From UBA2336 sp031395485 (GTDB lineage Bacteria > Bacteroidota > Bacteroidia > Cytophagales > Cyclobacteriaceae), in NCBI GenBank assembly GCA_031395485.1, contig JANNUS010000013.1:1-64000 (forward strand): DNA of 64,000 bases, in the 5' to 3' direction. The notes under the pieces are model-generated. The model ran no database searches, was not told where the DNA came from, and was given only the letters and a program-made list of their open reading frames with translations. Of this stretch, positions 62,312 through 64,000 are shown piece by piece. Position 1 is the first letter of the stretch. Each line of letters opens with the position of its first letter. Made by a program: the position numbers and the translations under genes.

Positions 62312-63321
62312 AACCATTTTCTCTTTTTGAAGTAGAGAAGCATACCCACAACAACAGCACCCATTGCGATTAACACGGCAGGGTAACCATAGTGCCACCG
62401 AAGTTCAGGCATAACATCGAAGTTCATGCCATAGATACCGGCAATGAATGAAAGCGGAATGAATATGGTTGTGATAATGGTAAGAAGTTTCATTACCTCA
62501 TTCATTTTGGTATTCATGGTATTTATATGAATATCCATCAGGCTTGAAGTAAGATCCTTATACGTATCTAATGAATCGATAAGGTGTACGGTGTGATCAT
62601 AAACATCAGAAAAATACCTTAGATTATCTTCCTGAACGAAACTCGTTTCTCCTTTTCCTAGTTTACTTAGCGCTTCTCGCAAAGGGTAAACAGCTTTTCG
62701 TAAAAAAATAAGTTCCTTTTTTATGGCCTGGATTTTATGAAATGCTTTTTCAGTGGAATTAGAGTGAATATTTTCTTCAATTTCTTCAATCTGATCACCA
62801 ATAGTATCGAGCACTATATAGTAGTTGTCAACAATAATATCAACAAGGCGGTACATTAAGTAGTCGCCATTTTTTTTACGAACACGCCCTTGGTCAAGTC
62901 GAATCCGCTCCCGAAAGGGGTCAAACATATCACCCGCTTTCTCCTGAAAAGAAATCAGGAAATTGTTGCCTAATACAAAGCTTATTTGTTCGTACTCGAT
63001 TTTATCTCCTTCAATTCTGTACAGCATTTTTAAAGTAAAGTACAGGTAGTCATCATACTCTTCTGCTTTGGGTCGTTGATCATTAAGAATATCCTCAATC
63101 ATTAATGCGTGAAAGCAAAAATGTTCTTGCAATTTTTCAATCATGCTGGAATTACTTAGCCCGTCAAGATTAATCCAATTAATCCGTTCCGGTTTAAGCT
63201 TTGGTAAAAGGTCATCAACCGAAGCGAGATCAAATTTGTCAAACTCTTCAGCGTTGTACGAAATTAGTTCAAGGATTACCTTTTGATTTGGAATGTGCTC
63301 TTCCGATTTTATTTTTCTCAT
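62308..63321 (-). CDS. corA: CorA-family Mg2+/Co2+ channel
   Basis: CorA forms a pentameric divalent-cation channel. The 337-residue protein has the long cytoplasmic funnel with its coiled helices and two C-terminal helices. The selectivity motif YGMNFD follows the first helix, and the basic KKRKW tail is normal. It overlaps the upstream mscS-type gene by 4 nt (ATGA), so the two are coupled. Confidence 0.95.
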   Translation of the reverse strand: MRKIKSEEHIPNQKVILELISYNAEEFDKFDLASVDDLLPKLKPERINWINLDGLSNSSMIEKLQEHFCFHALMIEDILNDQRPKAEEYDDYLYFTLKMLYRIEGDKIEYEQISFVLGNNFLISFQEKAGDMFDPFRERIRLDQGRVRKKNGDYLMYRLVDIIVDNYYIVLDTIGDQIEEIEENIHSNSTEKAFHKIQAIKKELIFLRKAVYPLREALSKLGKGETSFVQEDNLRYFSDVYDHTVHLIDSLDTYKDLTSSLMDIHINTMNTKMNEVMKLLTIITTIFIPLSFIAGIYGMNFDVMPELRWHYGYPAVLIAMGAVVVGMLLYFKKRKWF

Positions 63322-64000
63322 ACGGCAGCAGATGGAAATTCTTTCATATAAACAGTACGGTACGGTATTTCAATACCGTTTTTATCAAATTGCTGTTTGA
63401 TCGATTTAAGTAAATCACATTTCAGGTTAAACCCTGCGGTAGGATCTTTCGCCCAAACATAACCTCGTAATTGTTGACCCATTTCTGTAAGGCTTATGAG
63501 TTTTACATCCACTTGTGGTTCGCCATTCTTTTTCTCAAAATCGGTACGGTTGTCCATGCACCCGGTGTGCTTTAATGCCTCCTGCTGCATAAGTCGCATT
63601 GCTTTTTCGGTATCGGATGTAAACGAAATTGAAACTTCAATAAAGATACACACCAATTCGAATGTAAGCGTTGAATTAATAATGGTTTCGTTATTAATTA
63701 CACTATTCGGTATAACGATTAGTCTGTTTTCAAAATTGCGAATTACCGTATGCCGAAGTGTAATGTCCTCAACATCGCCCATGTAAAGCTGGCCAATTTG
63801 CACTCGGTCCCCAACGCTAAAGGGCCGGAATAGAACCAAAAAAATGCCACTGATTATATTTGAAAACGCGGATTGCGAAGCAAAGCCTACAATGGCAGCC
63901 AGCACGCCAGCACCCGTTAGCAGTGTATTGCCGTATGTTTTTAATGCCGGAACCGACCTGAAGATGACAATGATCGCAAGCAGGTAAATGATAAAATCGA
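63318..64000 (-). CDS. MscS-family mechanosensitive channel (5' end outside window)
   Basis: The frame stays open to the window edge. Reading beyond the first possible start gives DFIIYLLAIIVIFRSVP, then GAGVLAAIVGFASQSAFSN, the pore-lining helix of MscS channels. The beta domain with SVGDRVQIGQLYMGDVEDI and the DRLIV(I)PNS-type NRLIVIPNSVI segment follows. At least 227 residues are visible. It is the first gene of a unit with corA. Confidence 0.93.
   Translation of the reverse strand, partial: DFIIYLLAIIVIFRSVPALKTYGNTLLTGAGVLAAIVGFASQSAFSNIISGIFLVLFRPFSVGDRVQIGQLYMGDVEDITLRHTVIRNFENRLIVIPNSVINNETIINSTLTFELVCIFIEVSISFTSDTEKAMRLMQQEALKHTGCMDNRTDFEKKNGEPQVDVKLISLTEMGQQLRGYVWAKDPTAGFNLKCDLLKSIKQQFDKNGIEIPYRTVYMKEFPSAAV

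Noticed and set aside
1..64000. CRISPR array, tRNA or rRNA genes, insertion sequences, prophage genes
   Set aside because: I looked for repeat-spacer patterns, cloverleaf sequences, ribosomal RNA blocks and transposase or phage proteins and found none.

Overview
The window is a stretch of chromosome from a member of the Bacteroidota, most likely order Cytophagales. Several things point there: promoters of the TTG-N18/20-TANNTTTG type, leaders without Shine-Dalgarno sequences, a division cluster with a PASTA-type FtsI and a long-tailed FtsZ, DUF2911, LysM and OmpA envelope genes, and an array of roughly 800-residue MacB/FtsX-type permeases without ATPases. No rRNA, tRNA, CRISPR array, prophage or insertion sequence was recognised.

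Region 1 (1-15740) is a complete, tightly overlapping dcw cluster: mraZ, rsmH, an FtsL-like gene, ftsI, murE, mraY, murD, ftsW, murG, murC, ftsQ, ftsA, ftsZ. It starts with a readable promoter overlapped by three 10-bp MraZ boxes and ends in three successive hairpins. It supplies lipid II synthesis, septal transpeptidation and the Z-ring.

Region 2 (15800-24200) holds envelope and housekeeping genes: a small lipoprotein, an alpha/beta hydrolase, kdsB (LPS Kdo activation), an NfeD-type membrane protease, an operon of a DUF4905-like protein, a LysM/RlpA-like protein and an OmpA-like protein, an AlkB-type alkane monooxygenase and a lipoprotein.

Region 3 (24290-27850) encodes phenylacetyl-CoA epoxidase subunits paaA-B-C-D behind a TetR regulator. 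A PaaR-like palindrome lies exactly between the -33 and -7 boxes of the paaA promoter, and PaaB is a tandem two-module version.

Region 4 (27930-30470) holds a membrane protein and a pair of hypothetical lipoproteins. Region 5 (30470-36620) is a molybdenum-cofactor block (moaA, moaD, moaE, mobA, moaC, moeA) with a TauE-type exporter and a voltage-gated-type K+ channel inside its transcription units. Region 6 (36650-42320) contains ffh, nhaA, a DUF2911 gene and a RimB-like protease / RimK / M14 deacylase operon.

Region 7 (42330-57790) is dominated by five paralogous two-FtsX-domain permeases. Between the first and the other four lie a PEMT-like methyltransferase, a secreted terpenoid-cyclase-fold-like protein and a MazF/RHH toxin-antitoxin cassette flanked by 46-bp direct repeats. 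The four collinear permeases are preceded by a possible sigma-54 promoter with an enhancer-like palindrome about 90 bp upstream. Region 8 (57930-64000) carries ion transport genes: kup, a coiled-coil lipoprotein, a CNNM/CorC protein, corA and an MscS channel cut by the window edge.

The strongest non-gene signals are the repeat-flanked toxin-antitoxin cassette, the operator inside the paa promoter, the MraZ boxes, the shared upstream layout of the permease genes, and small repeat phrases sitting on gene edges at 1486-1547, 13884-13912 and 31198-31225.
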